A stretch of 42,259 nt of DNA from Lactiplantibacillus xiangfangensis. GTDB lineage: Bacteria > Bacillota > Bacilli > Lactobacillales > Lactobacillaceae. Shown here piece by piece: positions 40,184 to 42,259 of this stretch (its first letter is position 1; each line of letters starts with the position of its first letter). The notes under the pieces were generated by a model, which saw nothing but the letters and a program-made list of their open reading frames with translations, was not told where the DNA came from and searched no databases. Made by a program: the position numbers and the translations under genes. The DNA is taken from assembly GCF_001438845.1 (NCBI RefSeq), contig NZ_JQCL01000074.1:1-42259 (forward strand), read 5' to 3'.

Positions 40184-40333
40184 ATGAAATTTCAAACAAC
40201 GAACAGCTGGTTCAGCATTGTGTTAGATACACAACGCCAATTATTTGTTGCAACTGACAAACTTCATCCAGAATTGTCCGCTGAAGGCGTAACAATCGAA
40301 GATGCAGTTGCAAACTTGGAAGTTCAAGCCTAA
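40184..40333 (+). CDS. small soluble protein, 49 aa
   Basis: The frame begins MKFQTTNSWFSIVLD and ends AVANLEVQA. It has a good ribosome binding site (GAAGGGAGTTTTGTCAA), a promoter about 75 bases upstream and a strong terminator downstream, so it is a complete small transcription unit. It has no membrane segment and looks like a compact alpha/beta peptide. No family was recognised. Confidence 0.75.
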   Translation: MKFQTTNSWFSIVLDTQRQLFVATDKLHPELSAEGVTIEDAVANLEVQA

Positions 40334-40380
40334 CGTCAATAATTAATTTTAAAAAAATAGTTTTAACGTTTAGTTTAAAA

Positions 40381-40423
40381 ATTACTGGTGCCCGTTTATG
40401 CGACGGTACCAGTAATTTTTTTG
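40381..40423 (+). terminator. terminator of the 49-aa gene
   Basis: ATTACTGGTGCCCG pairs with CGACGGTACCAGTAAT, followed by TTTTTTTG. Confidence 0.88.
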
Positions 40424-40448
40424 TCTTTTTTTGACTAAAAGCCTTTAA

Positions 40449-40874
40449 CTAGCCTTTGTTGTCTTGCGCTTCGATGTAGTCATTGGCCTGATCCAACATC
40501 TTTTTTAGATTATCATAAGTTAGTCGTTTACGTGCCGTGGCGTAATCGAACCAACCGACCGCACTGATTTCCACTTTTTGACGCGTTACCGCTACACCAG
40601 TCGGCACTTGGCTGACAAACAAGGTCACTTGCTTCAAGTTTCCGTTTGGTAAGGCGTATTCGGTATAAGCCTTAAAATTCGTATCCAGTTGAACGTCTAA
40701 CTGAGTCTCCTCGCGAATTTCGCGTTGAGCGGTCTCCGCTAACGTTTCGTTGCCTTCCAAGTGACCCTTGGGAAAGCCCCAAAAATCACTGGTAGCACTT
40801 TGCAATAATAAATAGGCAGGATGGCCATCTTTTTGCTGATAAACCACAGCCCCACTCGCTACTTCTGTACTCAT
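40449..40874 (-). CDS. Nudix hydrolase (Ap4A-hydrolase-like)
   Basis: A 141-aa Nudix protein with the GFPKGHLEGNETLAETAQREIREETQL region, similar to bis(5'-nucleosyl)-tetraphosphatases. The box is complete except that the usual Gly after EET is Gln. The N-terminal ASGAVVYQQ and Trp-Gly-Phe-Pro-Lys (WGFPKGH) are typical of the Ap4A group. ATG at 40874 has AGGAAC at 7 bases. The right end of the TnpB element lies about 150 bases upstream. Confidence 0.87.
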   Translation of the reverse strand: MSTEVASGAVVYQQKDGHPAYLLLQSATSDFWGFPKGHLEGNETLAETAQREIREETQLDVQLDTNFKAYTEYALPNGNLKQVTLFVSQVPTGVAVTRQKVEISAVGWFDYATARKRLTYDNLKKMLDQANDYIEAQDNKG

Positions 40875-41022
40875 CAAATGTTCCTGCTATGCAAAATATG
40901 GAGAAATATAGAAAAACATTACTGATTTCTATTTTTAGAAAGATTACATATTTCCTTTCTTGATTTTTGCTTGCTGCCGTTATCACGCCAGTATTCCGAT
41001 ATTCCACCAGGGAGTAATCACA

Positions 41023-41077
41023 TTGACCAACTATGACAGCTTAAGGGCTTTAGCCAGCCCCGTTAAATTATTATTTT
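41023..41077 (-). mobile_element. candidate right end of the IS200/IS605-type element
   Basis: After the tnpB stop, the minus strand shows a hairpin (GGGCT…AGCCC) and then reads GTTGGTCAA. TCAA is the kind of tetranucleotide at which some IS605-family right ends are cut. If so, the element ends at 41023 and the omega RNA scaffold would stop there, with flanking bases TGTGATTACTCCCTGG as the guide. The boundary is an inference. Confidence 0.45.
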
Positions 41078-42232
41078 TTAGATTAAATCTAATAAGTTGG
41101 CAACAGCATTCTCGTCACGATCCAGTATTGCGCCACAGCTATAACAAACATATTCACTATGCTTAGTCCGATGTGTTACATTGCCTTGTAGCGTAATTTT
41201 GTCGGCTCCAACTTTGATGTGACCACACTTTGAACAACGCTGTGTTGAAGGATACTCGTGATCTGCCAGAATAAGCTCTTTACCATACCAGTCGCACTTA
41301 TAACTTAATATTTGCCGAAAGTAACCAAACATTGACCGTTGTAAGCCCTTAGAAGCAACGTGACTCATCTGCATCTCCTTAACGGATAAGTCTTCAATCA
41401 CGATTTTATCGTAATTATTGACCAGCTGTGTCGTGAACTTTTGCATGATATCATGCTGGATGTTGGCAACTTTACGATAATCACGCTGCAATTTGGTTCT
41501 CATTGCACCGTAACGACTGCCCTTAGTTGCTTTATTACCATCCACAACTCGCTTATGAGATAACTGCTTTTGGTAAAAATTGATGCGCTGATACAACTTA
41601 CGTAACCGTTTCGGCAAGGTATCAACAATACCAACAGTGTAGTTTAAATGGCCAACATTCACATCAACAGCTGAATTATCACCAGTTTGTGGCTTGTCAT
41701 CAAGTTCAACCTCAAAGGGAAGACTGGCCCAGTATTTCCCATTTTCACGATAAATACTGACCACCTTCAGTGTGCCTGACAAATCAGTATGTTTGCTAAT
41801 CCTGATGTCATACCAATCTTTAACGCCACGTGGCTTATCCAATCGAAGTTTGCCCGCGACAATTTTAGCCCGGTCGGTTTTAAAACCTTGACGCGCAGCC
41901 TTTTTTGATTTGAACGCCGGTTTACCCCAGTCAGGCTGTGACTTATCAAAGAAGTTCTGCCAAGCTGTTCCTAAATCAGCAATTGCCAATTGTAAGGTAC
42001 GCGCTGATAACACGTATTGCCAATCAGCTTTATTCGCGACCAATTCATTCCGAACTGAATAAGTACTAGGGCGAGGACTATCGGAATCAAGTGTATGCAA
42101 ATCATACATGTCATTCCAGGTAGCCAATCCTTCATTCCAACAATACCTGCGATAATCACAAAGCCTATCGAGTACCTTTTTCATATGACGATTGGGATAA
42201 AGCCTTACTTTTTGTGTTCGGATCATCAGCAT
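41078..42232 (-). CDS. tnpB: TnpB, RNA-guided nuclease of an IS200/IS605-type element
   Basis: Up to 387 aa, counting from GTG at 42241; one of several ATG codons between 42226 and 42235 is also possible, so the start is uncertain. The N-terminal helix-turn-helix OrfB region (KVRLYPNRHMKKVLD) is followed by a split RuvC domain with Asp193 (VDVNVG), Glu283 (IVIEDLS) and the C-terminal LDRDENAVANL. All three catalytic acids are present. The zinc ribbon CSKC…CYSC is inserted before the last block and has a somewhat long spacer. TnpB cuts DNA guided by an RNA made from the element's right end. No tnpA is visible; it could lie beyond the window edge. Confidence 0.88.
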   Translation of the reverse strand: MLMIRTQKVRLYPNRHMKKVLDRLCDYRRYCWNEGLATWNDMYDLHTLDSDSPRPSTYSVRNELVANKADWQYVLSARTLQLAIADLGTAWQNFFDKSQPDWGKPAFKSKKAARQGFKTDRAKIVAGKLRLDKPRGVKDWYDIRISKHTDLSGTLKVVSIYRENGKYWASLPFEVELDDKPQTGDNSAVDVNVGHLNYTVGIVDTLPKRLRKLYQRINFYQKQLSHKRVVDGNKATKGSRYGAMRTKLQRDYRKVANIQHDIMQKFTTQLVNNYDKIVIEDLSVKEMQMSHVASKGLQRSMFGYFRQILSYKCDWYGKELILADHEYPSTQRCSKCGHIKVGADKITLQGNVTHRTKHSEYVCYSCGAILDRDENAVANLLDLI

Positions 42233-42259
42233 CATCACCACCCAAATTAGTGTTGTCTT

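Overview
The window looks like chromosomal DNA of a Lactobacillaceae species, most likely Lactiplantibacillus or a close relative. The evidence is the low-to-moderate GC content, AGGAGG-type ribosome binding sites, a KxYKxGxxW surface-protein signal ending in an LPQTD(E) sortase motif, CcpA (cre) sites, the guaA-coaA neighbourhood, and typical lactobacillar housekeeping proteins. It is mostly core genome with some accessory surface, polysaccharide and mobile genes. No rRNA, tRNA or CRISPR array was seen.

Layout. 1-2.8 kb: guaA and coaA on the minus strand. 2.9-7.5 kb: a large LPXTG-type adhesin and an EamA transporter. 7.6-8.8 kb: a secreted GH20 enzyme that closely resembles dispersin B. 8.8-9.3 kb: two neighbouring multi-hairpin intergenic elements. 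9.3-13.7 kb: a small gene with a cre site, a FabK/nitronate monooxygenase-like flavoprotein with a cre site, helD, and an unlisted 37-aa membrane peptide. 13.8-18.1 kb: a GrpB-Nudix fusion, a Kef-type antiporter and two tandem histidine phosphatases. 18.4-21.9 kb: a Gdx/SugE-type SMR exporter behind a riboswitch-like leader, a Nudix protein, hflX and a TauE-like exporter. 22.1-25.2 kb: a zinc-ribbon/DUF805 protein and an APC permease. 25.3-29.6 kb: a putative exopolysaccharide operon (FNT channel, degenerate GGDEF membrane protein, 52-aa membrane protein, GT2 synthase, GH8 hydrolase). 29.9-32.8 kb: a polar amino-acid ABC importer. 33.2-33.8 kb: two small genes. 33.9-36.4 kb: an aminotransferase and D-2-hydroxyacid dehydrogenase operon behind a structured attenuator leader. 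36.5-40.9 kb: a HAD phosphatase, a two-gene membrane/Ser-rich operon, a Fur-family regulator, a guanylate-kinase-like protein, a 49-aa protein and a Nudix hydrolase. 41.0-42.26 kb: a TnpB gene of IS200/IS605 type with its right end, running to the window edge.

The most unusual signal is in the intergenic DNA. A family of about 180-bp elements (copies A 9017-9200 +, B 18187-18368 -, C 20853-21034 +, and a short derivative D 13250-13318 -) folds into a long outer stem enclosing three hairpins. The stems vary by compensatory changes between copies. G-U wobbles fall almost entirely in one orientation, and that orientation always matches the gene immediately upstream. This points to a structured RNA carried at transcript 3' ends. 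A fifth, different element (8801-8980) has the same architecture. Two leader RNAs also look regulatory: one before the aminotransferase, with a long antiterminator/terminator pair and a three-way-junction-like domain, and one before the Gdx-like exporter.

Working together: the GT2/GH8/degenerate-GGDEF operon probably makes a cell-surface polysaccharide under nucleotide-signal control. The dispersin-like enzyme could degrade poly-N-acetylglucosamine, and the adhesin adds another surface function. The ABC importer, APC permease and aminotransferase/hydroxyacid dehydrogenase pair handle amino acids. All functional statements rest on reading motifs and remembered family sequences; no database search was run.
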